Shown here in pieces: positions 48,885-58,014 of a stretch of 64,000 nt of DNA; position 1 is the first letter of the stretch; each line of letters begins with the position of its first letter. Origin of the DNA: JAGNDO01 sp963704975 (lineage in GTDB: Bacteria > Chloroflexota > Anaerolineae > Caldilineales > Caldilineaceae); NCBI GenBank assembly GCA_963704975.1, contig CAVPIK010000008.1, positions 62,001 to 126,000 on the forward strand, in the 5' to 3' direction. The notes under the pieces are model-generated. The model saw only the letters and a program-made list of their open reading frames with translations, did no database searches and had not been told where the DNA came from. Both the position numbers and the translations under genes were made by a program.

Positions 48885-49146
48885 CCGTCAACAAGATCTC
48901 CGCTGACCATTCACGATGTCGGCGGCGTATCGAAACCAGAGCGGGTTAACCCACTTCGGTTTCGATACGCCCTATTCCTTGGGTATTGTAAGCGCCAGCC
49001 GTGCGTCGGGCTACTCAACCTGCGTTCGACTTTTGCGCAGGCCAGCGCCGGTTGAGTAGCCGCCGCCGAGATCTCCGCTGACCATTCACGTACTGGCGGC
49101 GTATCGAAACCAGAGCGGGTCAACCCACTTCGGGTTTCGATACGCC
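48866..49146. repeat. Two direct copies of a hairpin-containing repeat element
   Basis: Copies 48866-48970 and 49041-49146 begin GCCAGCGCCGGTTGAGTAGC and share AGATCTCCGCTGACCATTCAC. Each ends with an inverted repeat GCGTATCGAAACC ... GGTTTCGATACGC around GCGGGTYAACCCAC. Between them a shorter inverted piece (GGGCTACTCAAC) mirrors the element start. No gene is seen. The element supplies the stop of the UnbV remnant. Confidence 0.8.
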
Positions 49147-49171
49147 CCCATTTCAGAGAAGCGGACCATCC

Positions 49172-49615
49172 CTACCGCAGGGTCATGGGTAAAAAGATCA
49201 CGCTGTTTACCCGTGTGCCATTCCAAGCCGCGCCCCAATCTTCGGGGTCGCCCAGATCCCAGCTGCCGGTGAAGTATTCACAGCCATCCCCGGTCAGAGC
49301 AAAGTTGCCGCTGTTACCGCCGCTATCGCTCCAGGTGCCAGCAATCCGTGGAATCACCAGCGTGCCCTGAAAGCTACCTGCTAGATAATCATAGTCGATG
49401 GTCCCGCCAGTGAAGGTGCCCGTGATAGCCGAGCCAGTCTGCACCAGGGTCGTCACCCCCCGGTCGCCGATCCAAGTGCCGCTCCAACTACAGGCAATGG
49501 CCGGGCTGCGAGCGGGTGCCGCCAGACCGACTGAACTGGTTAACAAGATCAAGCTGAAGGAAAGACCAATCCAGAGCCAGCGTCGGCCCTGGGCGCGCCA
49601 AGCGTGACTGTTCAT
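49172..49615 (-). CDS. Small exported protein of unknown function
   Basis: 147 residues from ATG 49615 (MNSHAWRAQGRRWLWIGLSF), with a signal peptide cut near LAAPARS. The mature part repeats short beta-strand motifs: CSWSGTWIGDRGVTTLVQTG, AITGTFTGGTIDYDYLAGSF, IPRIAGTWSDSGGNSGNFAL and CEYFTGSWDLG. The G-T-W/G-x-W spacing suggests a small beta-barrel found in secreted proteins of environmental bacteria. Function not recognised. A longer start upstream adds sequence that looks non-coding. Confidence 0.7.
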   Translation of the reverse strand: MNSHAWRAQGRRWLWIGLSFSLILLTSSVGLAAPARSPAIACSWSGTWIGDRGVTTLVQTGSAITGTFTGGTIDYDYLAGSFQGTLVIPRIAGTWSDSGGNSGNFALTGDGCEYFTGSWDLGDPEDWGAAWNGTRVNSVIFLPMTLR

Positions 49616-49744
49616 CTGTTTGCTCCTTGCAAACCGTATTCCCGGATAACTACGAAAGACCGATTGGAGACCAAACAACGGGCACTCGATCGCCCCAAAC
49701 TTGTTTTTACCACCTCCCCTCACCCCCTCACCCCTTCAGCTCTT

Positions 49745-52700
49745 TCACCACCCCCGCCCGGTCAACCACCGTGGACCATAATCCCACTCGGCCTCATTCA
49801 ACGTCATCAGCCGGATCTCCGCGCCGTTGGGCTGGACCCGGTAGATCTCGCTGAATCCACTGTCCGGGCGATAGCCGCTGAAGACGATGGCCCCGGATTG
49901 GGGACCGGGCGGACCCCAGGCCGGGCTGCTGGGTCGGTACGGGACTTGGGGGACCAGCACCTGGATATTCGATCCGTCCGCGTTCATGGTGTAGATCGTC
50001 TGCTGCGTCCGCGTGCCCCAAAAGGCGATCTGGGTGCCGTCCGCGGACCAGGCCGGGTCGGCATCGCCGTTGACATTGACCGTCAACTGGCGCACGTCCG
50101 TACCGTCGGCCCGCATGTCAAAGATCTCCGAATTCGGCCCCACCCGGTTGGATTGAAAGACGATGCGATTGTTGGCCCAACTCCAGTCCGGCGCATAGTC
50201 GAAGTCGTCGTTGTGGGTCAGTTGGGTCACCGCCCCGGCGGCCATGCCCGGCCCCAGGGCCATCACATAGATCTCCATGTCCCCGTCCCGGTCCGAGGCG
50301 AAGGCCAGTTTGGTGCCGTCCGGCGACCAGGTGGGGCCGCCGTCGGTGTAGCTGCCCGTGGTCAGGGCGTGGGCGGCGAAACCGTCCCGGCTCATCACCC
50401 ACAGCTTATTGAAGCCCTGATCCGCCGACCAGCGGGTGAAGGCGATCCAGCGCCCATCCGGCGAGCCGACCGCCTCCATCTCCACCACATCCGGGCTGTT
50501 GGTCAGCCGCTGGAGATGGGTGGCATCGGGCCACATGGCGTAGAGATCCACCGCGCCCTGGCCGCTCTTGGTGAAGATCACCTCGGGCGGCCACGCATCC
50601 TGGATCACGCTCAGCACATTGCTGTCCCGGCTGGTGACATAGACCCGATCCATGATCGAGTCCGCCACAATCCCCTCCTCCGCGCCCACGGCCACGGGGA
50701 TGGCGGTCACGGGCGACCAATCCCCGGCCGGATAGACCTTCACCTCTGTGCCGCAGGCGATGAAGAGATGACCGCTGTCCGGGTTGACGGCCAGGACAAA
50801 GGGTTCCTTGTCCAGGCCGATGGTGCCGACGATCTGGTTGTTCTCCACATCGATCACCGTGACCGTGTGGGCCGTGCCCCGGTTGGCCGCGTAGAGCCGC
50901 TTGCCCGCCGGGTCATAGGCCAGACCGTAGGGGGCCTTCACCGTCTTGCCAGCGGCCCACCACATTGCCGTCCCGCAGATGGATCACCTCGTCCGAGCCG
51001 TAGGCCGAGAGGAAGACATCGCTGCCGGTGGGGTCTGCGGCAAAGAGGGACGGCTGATGGCCCACGTTGTACAAGGTGCGGATCACGGCATAGGTGGCCG
51101 GGTCAAAGACCGTCACCGTGTCGTTGCCGAAGTTGGCGATGTAGCCATAGTTGCCCGCCACGGCCACCCCGTTGGGCAGCAGATTGGCCGGGATCGTCGC
51201 CGCCGTCGTGCCCTGGCCCACATCCACCACCGAAGCATTGGCGGTCTGGCGGTTGCTCACCACCAGCTTGCCGTTGGGCAGCCGCGCCACCTGATTCGGC
51301 CCGGCGGCGGATTGGGCAACCGTGATCACCTTCGTCACCTGCCACGGCCCCATGCCCACCACGGCCACCGTGCGCCCGGAGTGGTCCTCGCCGTGCAGGG
51401 CCACATAGAGTTCCGTGCCGTCCGCGCTCACGGTCAACCCCACGGGCCGGGACTGGGCGGCGAAGGTCATGGTCGTGAGCAGATGGGGCGTGGGCCAACC
51501 CACGGGCGTCGCCATGGGGATGGGGGTCGATGTGGGCGTGAACGTCGGCGTCACCGTGGCCGTGGGCGACCCGGCCACCGGCGGCGTGGGCGTGGGCGTG
51601 CGGGTGGGGCCGGGGGGCGTCGTGCTCAAATTGTAGCGGAAGACGCCGTTGACCGAGTTGAGATAAAGCGTATTCGGGGCCGGAATCAGGACCAACAGAC
51701 TGTCGATCTGAAGCTGATCGTAGGGCTGACCGCTCAACTTATACCAAATGGTCGTGGCCGGATCCCGGACGTACAGCCCCTTGACCGTGCCCATGTAGAG
51801 CCGGTGACTGCCCGCCGGGGTCCTGGGCCAAGCCGAAGATGCCCGCCAGCCGTCCGCCGGACCCCAGATCCGTCACATCCGCCAGCCCCTCGGAGTTGTT
51901 CGCCCCAAAGCGCGCCGTCGTTCGTCGTGGTGCGGAAGCCGTCCACCGCCGGCGCGTAGACCACGCTGGGCTGGAAGCGATCCACCGCCAGGTCGCCAAA
52001 CCAGCCGATCTGGGGCTGGGTGGCCGTGCTGCTGTTGCTCCACGTCAGCCCCCCATCCCGGCTGACCAGGACCGCACCGCCGCCCCCTTCGCTGACCCCG
52101 CCTACCCACACCGTGTTCCAGTCCAACCCCACCGGGGCGATGAACTTGGCATCGTAGACCCCAAACAACTCACCGGACCGGCGCACAAAACTCGCGCCGC
52201 CGTCCGTGGACAGATACGGCCCGTCACACCCGGCGGCAAAGAGCCAGTTGACATTGGCCGGATGGGCGGCCAAGCGGCTTCAGGTTGATCCCCGCGGCCA
52301 CCTGCTGCCAGGATGCGCCGCCGTCCATCGTGCGCCACATGGGCACCGGGTCGCCCCCGGCATAACAGGCATACCCATTCCCGGCGTACAGCACATTCGG
52401 GTCCGCGGTCAGAATCATCGGCTCCGGGCGGGCCGTGCCGGAGATGCGCCCAGGTCAGCCCGCCGTCGCGTGGATCGATAGAGCGCACCGTCCACGTCCG
52501 CATAGATCGTGACCAGATCCGCCCGCCCGATCACCCGGTCCGCCCAGCCGGCGGAGAGCACCAAGGCCCCGGTGGGCGGGCAGATCGAGATCGTGGCATC
52601 GTCCACAAAGGTGCGGCTGATGCCGCCCGTGCCGTTGTTGTACGTGCCAAACTGGAAGCGGATCTGCTTGCCCCCATACCGGCTCACATCCAGATTGATC

Positions 52701-54686
52701 ACCCCTTCCCGCCACAGGGCCGAGTTGACCCGCTCCACCAGCAGATAGTCAATCGAGTTGTCCGGCAGGATGGCGATCACATAGAAGTAGTCGTCCAGAT
52801 TCGGCGCGGCGGCATCCAACTCCGCCAAAGTGCGGGGCAGACTCGGCCACATCCGGCACAGCCCCCACCGGCGCATTCACCGCCGCCGTCACCCCAAACC
52901 GAATAGCGCCAGAAGCGCAACTGGGCCGACGCCAGCCCCACGGGGAAGGTCACCGCCTGCTGCGATGGGCGAATAGCTGGCCACGTTGGCCCCGCCCGCC
53001 CCAATCCCCGTGCGCATGACTGCGACTGCCCCCATGCACCGGCGACGTCACATAGGCCGCCAGCGCCGGGTTGGTGCGGATCTCCCAGCCCTCATCGCTC
53101 TCGAAACCAGGGTTGGCAAACCCGGCATAGCAGCTAGTCGGCGGCTGGCCGGTGGGCGTGCTTGTCGGTGTTGAAGAAGGTGTGGCGGTCAGCGTGCTTG
53201 ACGGGGTCGCCGTCAGCGTGGGGGTCGGCGTCCTCGTAGCCGTGGGCGTCGGGGACGGGGTCGGTGTCCATGTGTCCGTCGGGGTGGCCGATGGCGTCGT
53301 CGATGGCGTCGGCGCTGGGGGTGACGCTGACCGCAAAGGTCGGGGTGGGGGTCGGCGTCGACCGTGGACGTGGGTCGGTGTCCGTGGGCGTTGTCGGGGT
53401 GAGGCGTGGGCGTGGGGGTTTCCGTGGACGTCGCCGTGGCATGATGGGCGTCGGGGCGGGTGTGGGCCACAGGCGCAGAAGTTGGGGCAGGAAACTCCGC
53501 AACCACAGCCGATCCATCGGGATCTCCATAGTGCCAAACCCCGTGGGCCGTGGCCACATGAGCGGTCAATCCCGTGCGGGCAGAGTGGGTCACCACCACC
53601 CGGTTGATCTCCGGGTTGCCCGGCGCAGGCCCCAAGTCGGTCCAACTGTCGCCCCCATCCCCGCTGCGGAAAAGCCCCCGCTCCGGCGTGGAGACGATCT
53701 GCCCCCCATACCCGGCAAAGAGCGTCTGATCCGCCGCATAGTTGGGCGACACAGCCAAGCTGCGGGGGAACGGCTCATAGCTATCCGGCAGCCCGGCAGA
53801 GGTCAGCGCCCAACTTGCCCCCCGGTCCACCGTGCGGATGATCCCGCTCTCCGGCGTGCCGTCGCCGATCCCCTCCATCAGCCGATAGCTCTCCCACACC
53901 GTGCCATCCTCGCCAAAATTCGGCGAGATGGCCACGGCATAGTTTGGCCCCATACGACTTTGGGGGATCCACGTCTCGCCGCCATCTGTGCTGCGGCTCG
54001 CCTCACCCAGGCCGGTGACAAAGAGGGTGCGATCCACGGCGAAGTTGGGCGACACGGCCAGATCCGTGGCGTTGAGGATGTCATCTGCCAAGAAGGGGAA
54101 GGCCGACCAATTCTCGCCGCCGTCCGTGGAGCGCAACAACTCCATGCCCGCGCCGGCCAGGGCAAAGAGCGTGTGGTCCGTGGCAAAGTCGGGCGAGATG
54201 CGCAAGATGCGCACCTCATCGGTCAGGGTGTTGACCATCTGCCGGGTCGCACCGCCGTCCACCGAACGCAGCAGGATCGTGAGATTGGCGGTCGTGGAAA
54301 AATAGGTAAAAAAGAGGGTGTGATCCGTGGCGTACGCTGGGGAAAGGGCCAGGCGGCCAAACCGTTCCTGCCCCCCAATGACCGCCATCGGCTTGCCACG
54401 AATTGCCCCGATCTTGGGTGCGATAGAGCGTGTCCGCGGTCATGGCGAAGAGGGTATTGTCCCGGTCATAGTCGGGGGAAGCGGCCATATCCAACACGGC
54501 CACATCGCCCAGCGTCCCCGCCCGCCAATTGGGGTCGGGATAGGCCGGGTCGCCGCCCAAGCCCGCGGGCGAGGCAGCGATCGAGCCGGAAAGTTGCATC
54601 AACAGAAGCCCCAAACTAAGGGCCAGGCCAAAGATCAACAGGGTCGTCCAGCGCATGGGGTGGGCAAAGCGACTACGGGAAAACAT
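49745..54686 (-). CDS. Giant exported BNR / carbohydrate-binding-like / YVTN / TolB propeller protein (many frameshifts)
   Basis: About 1650 residues if all pieces belong together. ATG 54686 (MFSRSRFAHPMRWTTLLIFG) carries a signal peptide. Order: BNR/Asp-box repeats (LYRTQDRGNSW, LLRSTDGGENW, ASRSTDGGETW, LFRSGDGGDSWTDLG, about 53600-54480); a Thr-Pro linker broken by several shifts (about 53150-53470); a beta-sandwich domain starting NPGFESDEGWEIRTNP (about 52560-53120); more BNR units (MWRTMDGGASW, LVSRDGGLTW, about 51900-52410); a YVTN propeller (NGKLVVSNRQTANASVVDVG, GSDEVIHLRDG); and TolB-type PD40 repeats (GPTWSPDGTKLAFASDRDGD, DPAWSADGTQIAFWGT) to 49745. At least eight single-base shifts. 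It could be two genes, but no internal start with a signal peptide is seen. Confidence 0.7.
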
Positions 54687-54726
54687 GGATCCTCCTTGTG
54701 ACCGAACAGGGACGGCGAAAAGCAAA

Positions 54727-54754
54727 CGGCGACAGGCATGATCGCCTGTCGCCG
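54727..54754. repeat. 11-bp perfect hairpin in a 5' region
   Basis: Arms 54727-54737 and 54744-54754 (CGGCGACAGGC and complement), loop ATGATC. It lies 40 bases upstream of the giant propeller gene start, in its transcribed leader or promoter. The rest of the 272-base divergent gap to the CoA-transferase gene shows nothing else beyond the heptad array. Confidence 0.5.
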
Positions 54755-54929
54755 CAAAAGGAGAACTATGTGGACGGGAATGGTCTGCGGAGAATTCGGC
54801 TCACCGGCTGTCCCGGCAAGGCCGTCACGACGGCGCGAACACGCCTCCACATGAGTGTAGACGTTGCTCATCCCCGGAAAGTTGCGGTATGATTGGCTGA
54901 CTGCATTAATTGCTGACACGATGCCCGCC

Positions 54930-54957
54930 AATCCAAAATCCACAACCGGAAATCAAC
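54930..54957. repeat. AATCCAA heptad array directly before a start codon
   Basis: AATCCAA, AATCCAC, AACCGGA, AATCAAC, then C and ATG 54959. It occupies the place where a ribosome binding site would be expected. Confidence 0.75.
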
Positions 54958-54958
54958 C

Positions 54959-55791
54959 ATGCAAAAACCTCTCTCCGACTTCACCGTTCTCACCCTGGCA
55001 GCCAACGTCCCCGGCCCCGTCGCCGCCGCCCGGCTGCGGGATCTGGGCGCGCACGTGATCAAAGTGGAGCCGCCCTTCGGCGATCCCCTGGCCGTGGCCG
55101 GGGCGGATTGGTACGCGGATCTGCATCGGGATGTGGACGTGCGGGTGCTGGATTTGAAGGACGGGGCGGATCGGGGCGACGTTGGACCGGCTGCTGGCCG
55201 AGGCGGATCTGCTGCTGACCTCCAACCGGCCCAGCGCCTTGGCCCGCCTGGGGCTGGATTGGGAGACGGTCCACGCCCGCTTCCCGAATCTCTGCTACGT
55301 GGCCATCGTCGGCTATCCCGGCGACAAGGCCGAGGTGGCGGGCCACGACCTCACCTATCAGGCCGCGGCGGGGATGTTGACCCCGCCTCACATGCCCCGC
55401 ACCCTCCTGGCGGATCTGGCTGGGGCCGAGCGGGCGGTGCAGGCGGCCCTGGCTTTGCTTCTGGCCCGGCAGCGGGGACAGGGGGCCGGCTTTGCCGAAG
55501 TCGCCCTGTCGGATGCCGTGGACGACTTCACCCTGCCCTGGCAAGTTGGCATCACCCAGCCCGGCGCAATCCTGGGCGGCGGGCTGCCCGGCTATCGGCT
55601 CTATGCCGGCGGCGGATGGGTGGATTGCGGTGGCAGCGTTGGAGCCTCACTTTTTGGCTCGCCTTTTGGATGGATTGGGACTTACGGCCACGGATAGCGA
55701 GGCCTTGGCGGAGATTTTCGCCCAAAAGTCCGCGTCGGCATGGGAGCTTTGGGCAGAGGAGCGGGATTTACCGATTGTGGCGGTCAAATGA
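54959..55791 (+). CDS. CaiB/BaiF-type (family III) CoA-transferase, short form (two frameshifts)
   Basis: About 277 residues from ATG 54959. MQKPLSDFTVLTLAANVPGP and LGAHVIKVEPPFGDPLA are the family N-terminus. A shift near 55175 leads to LLAEADLLLTSNRPSALARL, PNLCYVAIVGYPGDKAEVAG and HDLTYQAAAGML, with the aspartate expected to carry the acyl-CoA anhydride. A second shift near 55625 leads to WIAVAALEPHFLARLLDGLG and a TGA. It is clearly shorter than the usual 360-400 residues, lacking part of the large domain. No acyl-CoA pathway genes are nearby. Confidence 0.82.
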
Positions 55792-55877
55792 GGAATGCAC
55801 AATGCACAATGGACAATGCACAATGATCGGGTATTCACCACATCATTGTGCATTGTCCATTGTGCATTGTGCATTTC
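55792..55877. repeat. Inverted repeat made of AATGCAC heptads
   Basis: Left arm 55792-55827 reads AATGCAC, AATGCAC, AATGGAC, AATGCAC, AATGATC; right arm about 55842-55877 is its complement with one bulged base; loop of 14. It fills the whole gap between the convergent CoA-transferase and histidine-phosphatase genes and may serve as a bidirectional terminator. Confidence 0.85.
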
Positions 55878-56498
55878 CTATACTTCGCTCAAATGCTCGA
55901 TGCTGTTGACCAGCACGCCGTGCCAGCCGGTTTCGTCCCGTTCCAGCACGGTGATGGCACAGTTGGGCGGCTCCCAGCGGTCCCAGTCTGGGTGGCCGTC
56001 GCCCAGGAATTCGGCCAGGCCATAGGCAATGACGCCGCCGTGGGTGACGGCCAGGATTGTTTGGCCGGGGTGAGCGTCCACCAGGGCGGTCAGGGCCTGA
56101 GTCGTCCGGTGTTGAAAGCTGACCGGGGATTCGCCCTTGGGCGGGGCGAAGGTGGGTTCCCGATCCCAGCGGTTCCACAGGTCTTCGGTCTCCCGCAAAT
56201 CCTCAAAAGAGCGCCCCTCCCACTCCCCCAGATCAAATTCTCGCAGGGGATCATGCACAATCGTGGCTTTGTCCAGGGCTTTGGCCAAGGGAGCGGCGGT
56301 GCGTTGGGCGCGCCCGGTGGGCGAAACATAGATATGGTTCACCGGAAATTTCTGGGCAAATTCGGGGAAATAGTGGGCGGTCGCATCCACCTGGGCCTGG
56401 CCCTTGGGCGAAAAAGGAGCGTCCATCGAACCTTGCCAGACCTGGGCCACATTGGCCTCTGTCTCGGCATGGCGGAGCAGAATCAGTCGTGATCTCAT
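55878..56498 (-). CDS. Histidine phosphatase family protein
   Basis: 206 residues from ATG 56498. Catalytic RHAET motif (LILLRHAETEANVAQVWQGS) with the nucleophile His; second Arg in YVSPTGRAQRTAAPLA; Glu in LREFDLGEWEGRSF; second catalytic His in ILAVTHGGVIAYG. Cofactor-independent members of this family dephosphorylate sugar phosphates or alpha-ribazole phosphate; the specific substrate cannot be read here. Single gene, convergent with the CoA-transferase gene. Confidence 0.9.
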   Translation of the reverse strand: MRSRLILLRHAETEANVAQVWQGSMDAPFSPKGQAQVDATAHYFPEFAQKFPVNHIYVSPTGRAQRTAAPLAKALDKATIVHDPLREFDLGEWEGRSFEDLRETEDLWNRWDREPTFAPPKGESPVSFQHRTTQALTALVDAHPGQTILAVTHGGVIAYGLAEFLGDGHPDWDRWEPPNCAITVLERDETGWHGVLVNSIEHLSEV

Positions 56499-56620
56499 GA
56501 AGTTGCTTTCCTTAGTGATTTGCTGGTTCTTCGGGATTGGGGTTCTTTGCCCCACCGGCACCAGCCAACTAATTTTATACACACCCGGTTGAATAGTGAA
56601 ATCGCCGAAGAACAGCGAAA

Positions 56621-57229
56621 CTAGTCGTCCTCCCCATTCTCGTCGTCCATCTCGTTGAATTCGTTGTGCCGACGGTTATCTAAATCTGGGTGCAAACCTG
56701 GGCGATGGCCCGGCTTGGCGGCGACCCCCATTTTCTTGCCCACTCGTCGCTGCTTGACCTGTTGCAAACGACGACGGCTCAGGTGTTCGCTGACCGGGCG
56801 CAGGGCCACCAGCACAAAGGTGGCCAACACGGCGCTGAAGATAGCCAGAAAGTAGGCCCCCGCCCCCGTGGCCATGCCGATGGCAGCAACCAACCAGATG
56901 GTGGCCGCCGAGGTCAATCCCCGCACCCGGCTCTTGCTGTGCAGCACCGCCCCCGCGCCCAAAAAGCCCACACCGCTGACAATCTGGGCGGCGATGCGGG
57001 CTGAATCTCGAGGGCCATCCACAGTCAGGGTGGGGAAGCCATAGATGCTGAGGAGGGTGAAGAGACATGAACTCATGGCGATGATGATGTTGGTGCGCAG
57101 CCCGGCTGGCCCATGCCCCACCCGCTCCAGCCCCACCATGCCCCCCAGCAGGGCTGCCAGCATGATCTGGCCCGCCATCTCCCACTGCATCCCCCGCAGG
57201 GTCATCACCCAATGAGGCAACTGTTCCAT
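56621..57229 (-). CDS. MgtC/SapB family membrane protein
   Basis: 202 residues. MLAALLGGMVGLERVGHGPA with GLRTNIIIAMSSCLFTLLSI and QIVSGVGFLGAGAVL is the MgtC signature; about four TM helices, then LTSAATIWLVAAIGMATGAG. The hydrophilic C-terminal tail (KMGVAAKPGHRPG, acidic end MDDENGEDD) is longer than in the shortest members. MgtC proteins affect Mg homeostasis and F-ATPase; the role here is unknown. Confidence 0.92.
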   Translation of the reverse strand: MEQLPHWVMTLRGMQWEMAGQIMLAALLGGMVGLERVGHGPAGLRTNIIIAMSSCLFTLLSIYGFPTLTVDGPRDSARIAAQIVSGVGFLGAGAVLHSKSRVRGLTSAATIWLVAAIGMATGAGAYFLAIFSAVLATFVLVALRPVSEHLSRRRLQQVKQRRVGKKMGVAAKPGHRPGLHPDLDNRRHNEFNEMDDENGEDD

Positions 57230-57272
57230 CCCTGAACTCCTTTCTTCAAATTCTTTGCAGTGAAAATGTTGA

Positions 57273-57869
57273 TTACCGCCCCAGCCAGGGAATCAGCCGA
57301 GGCACGCTGGCTTGATAGCGTACATAGGCCTCGCCGAACTCCCGCACCAGCCGCCGCTCTTCGTGGATGGAGCCGAGGTAGAAATAGGCGGTGAAGATGG
57401 CATAGGTCACCAGCAGGTTGACCGTCATGCTGGGGGTGAGCCAGAGGAAGATCAGGCTGAAGGTGTAGAGGGGGTGGCGTACCCAAGCGTAGGTGCCCCG
57501 AACATTCAGGGAACCCGTGGCCGTTGGGTCCGCCGCGGCGATCTGGGCCAGCCCGGCGAAGTGCCACACGTTGGTCTGGAGCAGGGTGATCCCCGCACCG
57601 ACCAGGGCCGCGGCTTGCCCCGCCATCATCAACCACGCCCAAGGCGACGGCACGGCATACAGCCCCCGATCCGGCAGCACGGCCAGCATCCAAAAGAGGG
57701 GCAGGAGGCTGATCCCGGCAAAAGTGTTGTAGACCAGCCGATACCCGCGGTCAAAGCTCGGTCCGATCAACCGGCGCAGACGACTTTTGAACCAAGTAGC
57801 CGCCGTCACGCTGTGAACCAGCCCATAGATGGTAAAATAGAGGACGAGAAATAGAATACTTGTGATCAT
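57273..57869 (-). CDS. Isoprenylcysteine/phospholipid methyltransferase-like membrane protein
   Basis: 198 residues from ATG 57869, four to five TM helices. The C-terminal block GTYAWVRHPLYTFSLIFLWL and GSIHEERRLVREFGEAYVRY is the SAM-binding signature of the ICMT/PEMT (also NnrU-like) membrane methyltransferases: RHP, and EER ... FG. The substrate is unknown. Not obviously linked to its neighbours. Confidence 0.85.
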   Translation of the reverse strand: MITSILFLVLYFTIYGLVHSVTAATWFKSRLRRLIGPSFDRGYRLVYNTFAGISLLPLFWMLAVLPDRGLYAVPSPWAWLMMAGQAAALVGAGITLLQTNVWHFAGLAQIAAADPTATGSLNVRGTYAWVRHPLYTFSLIFLWLTPSMTVNLLVTYAIFTAYFYLGSIHEERRLVREFGEAYVRYQASVPRLIPWLGR

Positions 57870-57970
57870 TGCCCGAGTATACACGGAAAAAGGGGCGCGG
57901 GGCGAATTGCGAGGGGCGATTAGAGATTTAGAGATTTTTCATGGTCGCCCTCGCAATTTGCCCCTCGCCC

Positions 57971-58005
57971 AATCCAAAATCCAAAATCACCAATCCAAAA
58001 TCAAA
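57971..58005. repeat. AATCCAA heptad array before guaA
   Basis: AATCCAA, AATCCAA, AATCACC, AATCCAA, AATCAAA, ending ten bases before ATG 58015. The remaining spacer GGGTCCGCC offers only a weak ribosome binding site. Same word as the array at 54930-54957. Confidence 0.8.
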
Positions 58006-58014
58006 GGGTCCGCC

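Noticed and set aside
48866..49146. Direct repeats considered as attachment sites of an integrated element
   Set aside because: The copies are only about 70 bases apart, with no integrase or cargo between them.
55647..56025. Short frames rich in His, Cys and Ala across 55792-55877
   Set aside because: They are translations of the AATGCAC heptad inverted repeat.
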